From Thermothielavioides terrestris NRRL 8126 (Eukaryota > Ascomycota > Sordariomycetes > Sordariales > Chaetomiaceae), in the NCBI RefSeq assembly GCF_000226115.1, contig NC_016460.1, forward strand, positions 744,001 to 808,000: a stretch of DNA of 64,000 nt, given 5' to 3'. How positions within the stretch are numbered: position 1 is the stretch's first letter; each line of letters opens with the position of its first letter. This document shows, in pieces, positions 23,459 to 34,400 of this stretch. The translations under genes and the position numbers were made by a program. Below the pieces are notes generated by a model, which saw only the letters and a program-made list of their open reading frames with translations, ran no database searches and was not told where the DNA came from.

Positions 23459-24127
23459 ATGCCAGTCCGGACTTGGCTCACAGCAAAGGCTCTGCGAGAG
23501 GTAAAATCAACTGCCGCGTCAACCCGCGCAACAGTCGCGCCGACAACGTCGCCAACCGCCGCACCGGCAGAGCCGATCCAGCTCTTTGAGGACGCGGCTG
23601 CCTGGGAGACGTGGCTGGAGGCAAACCACACCAACGCAGCGGGCTTGTGGCTCAAGATCAGCAAAAGGGGCAGTAACGTCGCGTCGGTCACCTACGACGA
23701 AGCCCTGGATGTGGCCCTCTGCTTCGGCTGGATCGACGGTCAGAAAAAGAGCTACGATGCAAACCACTTCATTCAGCGCTTCACGCCCCGGCGCCCCAGG
23801 AGCATGTGGTCCAAGCGCAACGTCGATAGAGTCGCCGTGCTGATCGCCGCCGGGCGCATGCGGCCGCCGGGACAGGCCGAGATTGACGCGGCGAAGGCGG
23901 ACGGGCGTTGGGAGAAGGCCTACTCGTCCTCAAGCGTGATGGAGGTGCCGGCCGACTTCCAGGCCGCGCTGGATCAGAACAAGAAAGCCAGGGCATTTTT
24001 CGACGGCCTGGGCAAGACCAAGCGCTACCAGTTCTTGTGGCGCCTTGCAACGACGAAGCGGGAAGAGACGAAAAGGAAGAAGATCGAGCAGTTTGTGGCA
24101 CTGTTGGCCGAGGGGAAAACATTATAG
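23459..24127 (+). CDS. YdeI/OmdA family protein (bacteriocin-protection-like)
   Basis: A 222-residue, intronless protein. An Ala/Thr/Pro-rich leader of about 40 residues is followed by a YdeI-like domain: ETWLEANH, GLWLKISKRGS, then TYDEALDVALCFGWIDGQKK and FTPRRPRSMWSKRNVDRV. The C-terminal part has a helical ADFQAALDQNKKARAFFDGL region and ends in a basic helix with KREETKRKKIEQ. Bacterial relatives (YdeI, OmpD-associated OmdA) are linked to envelope stress and peptide resistance, but the biochemical role is unknown, particularly in fungi. No membrane segment is visible. The start chosen is the first in-frame ATG, and the leader could be shorter. It starts about 200 bp downstream of the tRNA-Arg gene on the same strand. 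Family widespread in bacteria and patchy in fungi, so transfer is possible but not shown. Confidence 0.85.
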   Translation: MPVRTWLTAKALREVKSTAASTRATVAPTTSPTAAPAEPIQLFEDAAAWETWLEANHTNAAGLWLKISKRGSNVASVTYDEALDVALCFGWIDGQKKSYDANHFIQRFTPRRPRSMWSKRNVDRVAVLIAAGRMRPPGQAEIDAAKADGRWEKAYSSSSVMEVPADFQAALDQNKKARAFFDGLGKTKRYQFLWRLATTKREETKRKKIEQFVALLAEGKTL

Positions 24128-25233
24128 CCCGAGGGGAACTCTCCATGGACACAATGGATTATGGCCGTGCCATCTAACCGGGATTGCATTTGGGCGTCGA
24201 GAGGGCCGGGGAGGCGGGGACTGTTGCAGTAGCTGACGAAACGGATGTGGTGGATGAAGATGGAGAAGAGAGGGATTGTCGATTTGGCCCATCGGGCCGA
24301 AAATGCCCAGTGGCCCAGGACACCGGGAGTGGTGGGTGGCTCCTGCCCAACATACCAAACACCAGGGCAGCTCCTGCCAACCGGGCAGACCAGCCTGAAG
24401 ATGATGGAGTACCCACGCTGCTGTGGAGGTGGCCATCTTTTAGTAAGGTGCCTCTGTATCCATCCACATGACGAGATTCCCGCACCTTGCAACCGAACCT
24501 TCCTCGACTGCTCTCTTGAACTTCCGACCCAACAGCCCAACACCGTGCTCCAGTTTCAGTCTTTCTTCCCACAGACGGTAAGTCCTTGTCCACCTTGTAC
24601 CAAGAGCATTCCAGCCATTAAATCGGCCCAAGAAGTCTGTTTACTCAAATGTGAGTGATTCCACCACCTTGGCGCTTCAGGGAGGATTCAATCCGGAACT
24701 CGTCTGCTCTCAACAAGCGCGAACTTCTTCCATGACCCAGATGGGTACTCGTTGTGAGCAGGTTGCCCCGCCACCCCTGTTTACGACGGGACTCACAGGA
24801 GGAACTCAATTTCGGACCAAGTCTGTCCACTAAATAATCAAAAAATGCCAGCACCTTCTGTGTTGTCTGTGTTATCCTCCACGCCTTGAGCAACCTAAAC
24901 GCTGTGTCAGTGAGTACCGGCTAGGCGAACCCGATACACGTGCATGCGCAGCTAACACCCTCTGGTTGCAGAACTACCTCACACTCTCCCCTTCATGCAC
25001 TTCCCCCATGACTGCGCCAATGATCGACGATTGATCCGAAACGCGCTGGGCTAGTCACAGACCAGCCCCTGGCAATCGCCCAAATCGCTGAGGCCTTGGA
25101 TGATGGGGGATTACCTAATCCTCCATGTCAGTCCGCTCACCGCTGCGCCCCAGCCCACAACCTTCTCTGTGCCAGATGACGCTAGTCAACGTACTGCAAC
25201 CTTACTCGTAATGACATTTCGCGACACACGACA
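24128..25233. other. Intergenic, promoter region of the Zn2Cys6 regulator
   Basis: Several open frames of 60-170 codons overlap on both strands from 24.1 to 24.9 kb, none with a recognisable domain or splice pattern. I see no RNA gene or repeat here. Confidence 0.45.
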
Positions 25234-27687
25234 ATGGAACCAGTGGGACATACGTTCGTCACTGAGACCGGCCAGCCGACACAGCGGCGTCGCAAGGCGC
25301 GGTTGGCCTGCAACCCTTGCCGGGCGCGCAAGACAGGATGCGATGGAAGGAAACCGGTGTGCATGGCCTGCTCGCTGAGGGGCTGGGAGGACCGATGCAC
25401 CTATCCGGACAGTGTCATGCAGCAATCGGGCGCACTGTAACGAGAGCTAGCGTACCCAGGTCTCGCCGCTCCCTTCAGCAGCTGACATGTATGACAGGAC
25501 TCTGGTCGACCTTGACCGACGACTCCAGAAACTCGAGAATGAGGTTCGAGCTGACAGTGGCCCATCTCCTAGGCCTGCGTCGGATGGAGCGCAGTCTGCC
25601 GGTAGCTATTTGCTTGCTTGGCTCCCCGCACGCACCCACCGTGTCTAACCCGGCCTCGCCGACAGGAGCCGCTTCGGGTCATGACAGGGAGGCCGTCAGC
25701 TCCGAAGAACCCACGACCACTCCAAATACGAGCGTCCCGTCCCTAGAGCGGGAAGCAGCTGGTCAGCACCATGCTCGTGAAACAGCTGCTGGTTCCGGAG
25801 CTCCTCCCAGAGCTGAATCGGAGTCACCCACGTTCCCGGAGCTCGTTGGCTTCTCCATGCAGGTCCTCGAGCAGTCCCTAGATGAAATCGACCCCAACGC
25901 CATGATCCTTCCACCGCGCCCCTTTGCCGACGAGCTGGTCCGCTGGTACCGCCGTCGCATTCACTCGGTTTTCCCCTTCCTTCACTGGCCCTCGTTCGAA
26001 AGCAAATACCGCTCCTTGTGGGAACAGAAAGCCCCGCCGGTCGATCGACAGCAAGCCTTCGAAGACCTGTTGTTTCTCGCATCCCTCAACATGATTCTAG
26101 CCCAGGCGTGCCTCCGCAACGAGGCGATGCCGTTGCCCCAAAGGCAGTATCACGCCGGAGAATTCTACAAGCGCTCGCTGCGGCTAATCTCGGCTGAGGC
26201 TCTGGACACGGCGTCGATTCCCGTGGTCCAGCTGCTACTGCTACGGGCCCTGTATCTCTATTTTGCGGGTCGGGCCGACCGCTGCTGGCTCATGCCAGGG
26301 GCGGCGGTCCGTGTAGCCATCGGGCTTGGCCTTCATCTTGCACCCAGGCGGCCCCTCAATCAGCTGGACCGTGAGATGCGCCGCAGGGTGTGGTATGCCG
26401 GCTGTCTTTCACTGGATCAGTATGGATTCTAGTCCGAACCCTTCGCACGGCAGGCCCGATGGTAACCCCGGAAGCAGGATCACTTCTACCATCTTTGGCC
26501 GGCCCGGGGTGATCGCCCCCAGCCTCAGCAAACCCCCGCTTCCCCAGGCGATCGACGAGGAGTATCTTTCAACGACCCACGAAGGCCGCCAGCCAGACGG
26601 TCTGCCTTCTCGAATAGACATGATCATTGTCTCTGCGAAGCTCGCCGACTTTCTAGACGAGATGCGAGCGGCAATGCGCGCACCTCGCCTAAAGATCGCT
26701 CACGGAGGCACCGAATTTTCGATTCCCGATCCCAGCGGGCTGCTGCAGCTCAACTCCAAGTTGGATGAGCTTCTCGACGGGTTACCCGCCCACCTCCGAA
26801 CCGACGCCGATCTCTCCAAGATGACTCTGAGCGAGGAGCAGGTCCAATGCTTCCGAGTCCAAAGCCATGCGATCCATTTCAGGGTCATGCTGCTCAGGGT
26901 CTACCTTCTCCGCCCGTCTCTCCTCGCCGAAGCGCAGCGATGGACGGCGCCAAATGCTGTCACAACAAAGACAGCCTCAGCGATGCTCCAAGAGAGGTTT
27001 CACCACGAAATATGCTCGCTCTGCCTGGCCACGGCGCATACTCTCCTGGGGGAGGTCCACAGGCGCCTGCTGGCGAGCGGGGAGCTTTCCGGGTGGTTCG
27101 CGCTGACTCGTACGCGTATCTTTTCGTATTCTCCTCGGATTATGGGCTAATTGATATGCCAACACCGCACAGTCACCTTCGCCTCAGCGACGGTCCTGCT
27201 CGTTGCCACCCTCTCCCCCAACCTCGGCGTCAGTCTAGACGTCGAGCCCACCAAATCCTCGTGGGACCGCGCCATGGCCATCATCGAGTTCCACAAACCG
27301 CATGTCGCCTCCGCCGCGCGCGGGATCGAAGTTCTCCGGCGGTTCCGCGAATCCATCGCGCAGCGCGCCGCCGCCAGGTCAGGTATGCCGCCCAGCCTCC
27401 AGAGCCATGGCAGACTCACACCAGCTGCTCACCGCGGCGTCCTAGCCTCGGTGTATGAAACGCGAGAGAGCCGACTGTATCCGCCACACCTTAACCAGGA
27501 ACAGCAGCATGTCCAGCACGCACAACAGACGTGGCAACCGTCGCAATCGATGCCGACGCCGCCGCTGATTGAGGGCGCCGCCCTGATGGAGGAGGGGTTC
27601 GACGAGTTCTTAGCCTCGGACTCATTGGACGAAGCGTGGTTGAGCGCGCAGGATTTTGGGCAGAGCGATTGGATACTGGATTATTGA
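25234..27687 (+). CDS. Zn2Cys6 fungal-specific transcription factor (735 aa, five exons)
   Basis: Hand-joined exons: 25234-25436, 25498-25601, 25666-26419, 26478-27109 and 27173-27687 (2208 nt, frame kept throughout). The introns are 61, 64, 58 and 63 nt, all GT-AG, most with CTGAC/CTAAC-like branch sites. The zinc cluster uses Cys26, 29, 36, 43, 46 and 55 (CX2CX6CX6CX2CX8C), preceded by basic RRRKAR and followed across intron 1 by a coiled-coil linker (LVDLDRRLQKLENEV). The fungal_trans middle homology region lies at about residues 180-420. Its REMRRRVWYAGCLSLDQ is completed by ITSTIFGRPGVI only when intron 3 is spliced, which supports the model. A conserved C-terminal block (EFHKPHVASAARGIEVLRRF) precedes an acidic end (EEGFDEFLASDSLDEAW) that could activate transcription. 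It is a nuclear DNA-binding regulator. Targets unknown; no cluster of pathway genes adjoins it. Confidence 0.9.
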
Positions 27688-28725
27688 TCGGCGAACAGCC
27701 CGGGCCTTCCATCTCTCGGAGCCGACCTTCACATTCCATCGGCCACAACTTACTCACTGAGCGCCCCATACGCCGGCGACGGGATGAAAATAGATCCAGG
27801 AAACCAGGCACCTAACTTTGCGCAACTCGCAGGGTCTCCTCCGGAGCTATCTTACAAGCATGGCTCCCACAAATCAAACTGGAAGTCAAATATGAGACTC
27901 GAGCGATCATGTTTGACTTGTTTGTGCTTTGATCAAATCGTTGTCAAATCTAGTCAAGTCGCCATATATACCCCTAACCCTGATAGTTCTCCCCAACTTT
28001 TTCTATGCGACCCGCTTTTTCTACATCCCATAGCGCGCCTCGTGGGGTTGTCGGCACAAGTCTCACTCCCCATCTTGGAGGACGAATTACTGCAGTAGAT
28101 CAGCAGAGTCGTAGGAGCATGCATAATCAATTTTCTCAAATCATCGCTATGAAAGTCGCCTAGATGAAATTCTCCTACCTCTTAGAGCACAATGTAGTTG
28201 AAAGAACATCCCTTAGCGTAAGAAATCATCTTCAAGAGAAGGGATCATTTTCAAGAGAATATATTGCAGGTTGGGGGTTAACGTACTTCGGTCTGTCAGA
28301 CTGTCCTTGAACAAGGAGACGGGCGCTATGGTCATTTCGGCCACCCCCCGTGGCGCGCTCTGGTACCAAGGTAGGAACTTAGGTAGCTTAATCCCGAGGC
28401 AGTTCCTCGAGGTTGGTGCCAGCTAACGCTTCCATCTGCTTGGCAACGCTTGGGCGGCTGATTTGCTTTGATTTGCATTGATTTGCTTTGCGTGGATTTG
28501 GGAGCCATTCCTAAGGTACATTGGAAGTCACGGCGCGTGGTAAGTGTTGGAACCACTGCGCGGAAGCGGTCAATTGAAGTTATCGCGATCTGGGCACTCA
28601 ACAGCAATGCATTCAGTCGTGTGTTGAAGATGTTGTATTGAAGAGGAAGAACAAATTTGGGTGTAGTGAAGGTCTCTCCTATTTGCATGGGACTGCCCGT
28701 CCCAAGATTTTATGCCCCTCTCTTC
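27688..28725. other. Intergenic, AT-richer than the neighbouring genes
   Basis: 3' flank of the Zn2Cys6 gene running to the MITE. No gene recognised. A short imperfect repeat of TTTGATTTGC-like units lies at about 28458-28500. Composition is moderately AT-rich without the heavy TAG/CTA signature of the RIP blocks. Confidence 0.5.
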
Positions 28726-29137
28726 GCTGATGGCTAAAGAGGTCCCGCCAAGACTAATTTCGGCCAATTGTCGGCAATGTTTTTACAGCGTCAGTACCCC
28801 GCCAAGACCGCCAAGGGGTTTCCACTATCGCCACGGGTTAGCCACGGGTTAGTTCGCCGGGGGTACGGGGGGCGGCGCTAGCCCCCCGCTAGTTAGGGTG
28901 AGGGTTATAGTTAGGGTGAGGGTCAAGGTTAGGGTGAGGGTTAACTTCGTTTTCTTTTTTTTTCGATTTGGTTGAGGTTTCGTAAAGTTGTTGCAACGAG
29001 TCTTTGCGATTGTTCGTTGTTGATGTTGCTCGAAGTCGTCGAGGCCCCGTCGTGGCCCCGCTCACCCCATGGCGATTGTAAATACTTGTAAGCGGCAGTC
29101 TCCGAAATTAGTCTTGGCGGGACCTCTTTAGCCATAA
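28726..29137. mobile_element. 412-bp MITE sharing terminal repeats with the large MULE
   Basis: The ends carry a perfect 34-bp inverted repeat (28730-28763 and 29102-29135) containing GGTCCCGCCAAGACTAATTT. The exact 10-bp direct repeat CCCTCTCTTC flanks it (28716-28725 and 29138-29147), as expected of the 9-10-bp duplications of Mutator-like elements. There is no coding capacity. The terminal repeat matches that of the large element at 36612-52173 for GAGGTCCCGCCAAGACTAAT and three bases more, so this is probably a non-autonomous member mobilised by the same transposase. The interior is not visibly RIP-mutated, perhaps because the element is short. It ends 331 bp upstream of the tom22 start codon. 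Confidence 0.88.
28892..28945 (+). repeat. Three 18-bp tandem units containing TTAGGG
   Basis: The units GTTAGGGTGAGGGTTATA, GTTAGGGTGAGGGTCAAG and GTTAGGGTGAGGGTTAAC are contiguous and differ only in the last four or five bases. TTAGGG is the telomere repeat of most filamentous fungi; here it sits inside the MITE. Confidence 0.95.
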
Positions 29138-29468
29138 CCCTCTCTTCTGGAACAAGGCTGCGAACATCCCCACTTTTTCTTCAGCCCCCGTTTGTGGAGA
29201 ACCGGACAGGAGCCGCCCAGCCGCCTCTTCGCTAGTGTACGGAATACACTACACTAGCACCTTACCTAAGCGTTGAAAAAAAAGACCGGGAGGCGGCTTT
29301 CGCGACCTGGATCTGAAGTCTTGGTCCCGATAACCATCAAAGCCCATCGCGAAAAGAACCCACGCAGCACGTCGACGGGTCGCGTTAGTTACGAAGACAC
29401 TGTTTCCAAGATCGCCTTTCACTTTCAGCACCTCGACACGCGTTCCACGCTCCAAACGAACCGCCAAG
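29138..29468 (+). promoter_or_regulatory. tom22 upstream region between MITE and start codon
   Basis: 331 bp starting with the MITE's right target duplication. It should hold the core promoter and 5' UTR of tom22. No clear TATA box was seen; the palindromic TGTACG/ACTACACTAGC-type stretch at 29236-29256 is noted without an assigned role. Confidence 0.4.
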
Positions 29469-30119
29469 ATGGTCCAACTTGTCGAGGTCGAGGACGAGCA
29501 CTTCCAGCAGCCGCAGCCCGGCCCGGAGGAAGACGATGAGGACTTCACTGACACCGGTATGCCCCTTTCTATCCCGTTGCCGCTCCATCACCCTACCCTA
29601 TCTTCCCTCCTCGTCAACCGCGCCCATCCATCCATCTGTCTACCCACCCATCCACCCATCCATAAAACTAACTAACCCCCTCTCTCCCCTTCCCCAAAAA
29701 CAACAGACTCCGAAATCTCCATCGACTCGCACTACGACCCGTCCTCGGAGACGCTCGCCGAGCGCCTCGCCGCGCTGCGCGACATGGTGCCGGCCACGAC
29801 GCGCGGCTGGATCTCGCACAAGTGCGCGCGCACGGCGGACGCGGTGCGCACGGCGCTCTCGCTGGCCGGGCGCGCCGCCTGGGCCGTGTCGGTCAGCGCG
29901 CTGCTGGTCGGCGTGCCGTTCGCGCTGGCCCACGGCGAGGACCAGAACTTCGCCGCCATGGAGCAGGAGCAGCGCATGCGCGAGCTCGGCGGCGAGGTCC
30001 TCACCGCCGGCGGTGGTGCGGGGAGCAAGCAAGGAGGGGGCGGCATGACGGCGGAGGAGATTGGGCGTGCCCTGGGCGGGACGGCCGGCGGAAGGGCGGA
30101 GGCCAGGGCGGCGCTTTGA
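29469..30119 (+). CDS. tom22: Mitochondrial import receptor subunit Tom22
   Basis: Two exons, 29469-29556 and 29707-30119, joined across a 150-nt GTATG...CAG intron with an AACTAACTAAC branch region. The product has 166 residues. It starts [16 protein letters not shown] and runs into an acidic cytosolic receptor domain ([18 protein letters not shown]). The conserved [16 protein letters not shown] and TTRGWI segments follow, then a single membrane span at about residues 86-104 ([18 protein letters not shown]) with the conserved intramembrane proline P100. After it come the [19 protein letters not shown] motif and a Gly/Ala-rich intermembrane-space tail. Tom22 is the central receptor and organiser of the outer-membrane TOM complex, binding presequences and docking Tom20. 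Length and motif order fit filamentous fungal Tom22. Confidence 0.95.
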
Positions 30120-31421
30120 TTGGGGTTGAAGAAGGGAGGAAAGGAAGATGCGAGGAGACGGGAGAGGGACTGGACTGGGGTGCGAGGGGGAGATTGGGAA
30201 TGGGTAAGGGTGCGGCGAGTGGGAAGAGGGAACGGCGCTGACACTCTGAAGCAAGTAAAGCAAAAAGGTCTTTGCTTGCGCAGACATGGCTGGTCAGTTC
30301 GCCTGCGGCTGCGTCGTAGCAGGAAAGGGTTCCTGCTGCACGGGAGCAGGAAAACGACACCAGCACCACGTTATTACTGACAGCCCTCCCTTCCCCCCCA
30401 CCCAAAACGGAGGCCCGTCCTTGGCCATACCCTGCCTTCCCTCAGTTGTCTATGTATACTATCTCGTCGGCTCCGTGGTGGGCGCGTCGGCGGGTCTTTC
30501 TAGTGTGTTAATACTCTTACATTCTTACATGTTCTTGATCTGTTGGAGCCAGGAAGTGGAGGCGGGGGGAAAGCACATGGATGAACACATCTACGGTAGT
30601 GGGCCAAGGGCAAGCAAGGTCGGGCGTTTGCGTATTCCATATAGCAATGCGCATTATACGAACTCTCATCTCCTGTTCATTTGCTGGCCATGTTTGCAGT
30701 ATGCAACACGCCGGTGGCACATGGAAGAATCTGAACAGATTCTCAAAACATCCTCCATTCATGCGCTTTACTGTCGACCTGGCCGTCACCCGCCGAGACA
30801 GGCAACCGAGCTGGGACTCAAAACACCGACGACAATAGCGCAGTAGAAGTCGCCTTTTCATGTGATGGCATAATTACAGCGAAGGTACTCTCACCGAGTG
30901 CACAAGTTATCTAGATAAGCTGAGCACTTTGTTTGTACACTGGGAAAGGAATCTGCCGCCCCATCCCTCGAATCACACCGCCCGCCTCGGCATCTCCCTG
31001 TCCTTTCCATCCTCAGCCTTGATTTGTCTACCGCCACATAGTAAATAATGCTGGCCCCTCCTCGTCCTCGGGCCAACCAGAAAATTCGTAGAAGCAAGGA
31101 AAATGCTGAGAAGCCGCCGCAGAGAAGTGGTATCACAGGTTGGAGAAGGAAAGGGGTTTGGTACAGACAAGGAAAGGTTTTGCGTGTGCCTCAAGGGCAA
31201 AAAACGAGTCGGAACCCGGAAGTTTGGTGGTATCAGTAGATGGAGTTAGTTGTCTGAAAAAAAAAGGGAATGGCATGTCCGTGGAGGGAGAAAGGGAGTG
31301 GGTGTTGTTTGAATCAAGAGAGCGAGAGGTATCTCAGCCCCTAAAGAATAACAGTTTGGTTGCCAGACCGCACGGCGATGCCGTTGCTTGCCCGTCATGA
31401 TGGACTCGTTGGGCAGGAGAT
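30120..31421. other. Intergenic between convergent tom22 and the actin-binding gene
   Basis: 3' flanks of two convergent genes. Short frames here, including a 186-codon frame at 30286-30846, have no recognisable domain. No tRNA or repeat was seen. Confidence 0.5.
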
Positions 31422-34400
31422 TCAGTGGCCGAAATTGGCGTGGTTGCGGTGCGCCTCCTCGAGGACTGCATGGCTGGTCAGTTCCTAATCCGACAGACAA
31501 AAGACCAGCACCCGTAGTTCGCGTAACTTACTGTGCAGAATGCTCATCTGGCCCGCCCGATCCTCGCAAGCGATCTGCAGCGCGCTGCCATCCACCAAGT
31601 CGAGGACGACACTGTTGGGCAGCTCCTGCAGCTCCACATCGGGTGCATACGGAGCCTTGAAGTCGCTCATGTGATACCGCTTGACCATGGCCCCGTGCTT
31701 GTCCTTGCCCAGCGCAGTGCTTGGCACCATGGCCGTGCCCTGCACCGCGCTCAGGATCAGGAACCCCTGGCTGTCGAGGCAGATGCTCCGCCGCTTCCAC
31801 AGCAAGTTGTCCGGGAACTGGACGTTGACATCCCCCATGAAAGCGACGATGCTGGGCTGGGACTGCGCCGCAGCGCTCGTTGCCGTGCTGCCCCTTGACG
31901 CCGCCTCGACCTCGGCGGCGTCTTCCTCCGCCACAGTCGGCGAAATGGACGGGGCGGTGTTTTTCCTGCCGGTCACCAGCGTGTTAGAAAGGCGGCGCAT
32001 GAACCGAGTAGCGCGGTTGCCCTTGCTCTGGTTCGGACTTGCAGGGCCCGGACTGCCAGGCCCTGGTTTCTTGTCGGCCGCCGTGCTGCTGTTCTTAGCT
32101 TCCCATTCGGACGCGGCGGTACCGTCCGCCGCACGGGCAGCGGACATGCCGGCGGCGGAAACGGCAGGCCTGCTCTGCTCGGTTGATGAGCGCCGGCTGC
32201 CGATGCTGAGACGGCGAGTCAGGGACCCACCCTGATGGGCCGACGGCGGACGAGACGGGGACCGCGAGGAAGCAGCGGTTGCAGGTGAGGAAAGGCCCGT
32301 TGGCGCAGACGACGCGGTGATTCCCAGGTTGTCTGTTGAAGGCGACTTTGCGCTCATCAAGGACTCGGTGCGGTCCTTGATGAAGTCCTTCACGACCGAT
32401 AGGGAAGATCGCCGCCGCGGGCGCGGCCCATCAGAACCCTGTTGAGCTCCAGGCTTTGCGGCCTCTTTGTCTCCCTCCTGAGATTGCTTGGACAGCCGTC
32501 GCTCCAGGAGCGTCTGCTTCGCCTGAACCGCGATCTCCCGCTCCAATGTATGGGCCGACATGACGCTTGGAGGTCGCACAGGGCTGTGCGACGGAGCACG
32601 GTTCTGAACGTCCACAAGCAGCGGTGACTGCTTCAATTCCAGTGGAGCGGGGTCTACAGAACCCCCTTTGGACTGGGGAGCTCTGGGGAACGGCTGATTC
32701 GGGTCCCGGACGATCCGCGCCGTCACCTGCACGGATTCGGGCCGGCCTCGTGGAGGCATTCCGCCTTCGAACATGGACAGACGATTGACCAGGGAGCCGG
32801 ACCGGCCGCGTCCCATGACCTTGCCAGCCTCTGGGGATGACTGTCTCGACGGTGGCGGAGAGGGCGTGGGACCCCTTGTGAATGAGCTGGCCCTGTCAAC
32901 CACAGATGGTGATCTCGATGGCTCCCGCGTACTCGCCTTGCGAACGGCGAAAAAAGTCGAGGCCGGCCGCTCCCTAGGGGCCGCCTCTGCAGTGGCAGTG
33001 CTGCCAGACAGCTTCTCCAGTGCCTTGATTCGCTGCGAGATGCTCGACCCCAGCTTGGCGCTCTTGGGCCGCAGGTCTGCTGCTGTCTGCTGCGCAGAGC
33101 TCTTCTGCAGAGAAGGAGCGCCCGACGAGGCCGACCTGGCTGCGCCCGCAGCCGCTTCTCCAGGAGCCAAAAAGGAGTTCCGGACAGGACTGGAGACGGT
33201 TCGCGTAAAGCGCGGGGCAGTGAAGTTCTCCGGCCCGCCAGTAGCTCTCTTAGAGTTCTGGTCGAGAGAGAAGAACGGAGATATGGGAGACTTCGACACG
33301 GTGATCGGCGTAGCCTCTTGCACAGTCGCGGACTGCAGCTCGTCCATGAAACCATCGTTATCCAGGATGCTGATAACCGATCGTCGCTTGTCGTTATCAG
33401 CAGCGTCGAGGTCTGTCCGGATAGGCTCCGGGAACTGCCGCTTTTTGGATTCCTTTCCAGCTGTCTCAGCAATATCGTCCGCCGCGTCGGTGTTGTCCTT
33501 TGGTGGGACTGGCGGCGGAGAGTTCCCGGCGCGCCACGAATCCACATTTGAGGTTTCGGCAACGTTCGAAGGAATACTTTGGCTAGCAGAGCCGACAGGC
33601 GACTTTGTCTCATGGGTAGTGGCAAACTTGGAAAGGGGAATCGGAAGCTGTGGCGACGCAGGCTTCTCCTCTGGAGCACGGCCGGCATCAGCAGGATCCG
33701 TCTCAGCCTCAACAGGGCGGGAAACTGGCGCAGGGTGCGCCGCAGTCTCAGGTGCCGCCGCATCGCTTGTGCTTTCCCCCTGCACGGTAGACGGAGCGGG
33801 TACCTCGGAGGATGGAGGCATCGGCGAAGACTCAGCAACGGTGTGCCTTACTTCTTCGTCCGAGGTAGCCGGCTCCTTCGACTCCGTCTTGCTCTCTGCT
33901 GTCACGGGCGGCTCCTTCAGGATGCCTCGGTCTCCATCCGCAGCAGTGATAGTCACTACTGACTGTCTATCGGGCAAACCAGAATCGATTTCGTCAGTAT
34001 TTTCTGCGGAAGGCGAGGTCTCATCAGGAGTCGATGCCGCCAGATCGTTGTCGTGAGCTTCATGTTTTCCGCGTTCACTGGCCAGATCATGATCCTTGGC
34101 AAGCACGGTTTCATCCGTCGACTCGGATGGCGACGAAGCCTGAGTCGAATCCCCAATCTCCGAGCCAGCTAGCGGAGACGTCGGATGGGAATCCATTTGT
34201 GTGTCTACCGAGGCATGATCGGTGCCGATGTCAACTCCAGAGTCAGCATGGGAGGCTCCAGCAGGGTCATCTGGCTGTCCATCACCCTCGTCCGCTGCTT
34301 CACCAACCGACGCCTCGTCTCCAGCCGTCTCGAACTCTGGCTTCTCCTCCGGGGGACCGGGAGTGCTCGGGGCAGATGGTATGTCGGTGGCCGGCGCCCC

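Noticed and set aside
32773..34056. 427-codon plus-strand open frame
   Set aside because: It is antisense to the disordered, Ser/Pro/Glu-rich middle of the 1362-residue actin-binding protein. Codon bias there keeps the opposite strand open and the translation has no domain.
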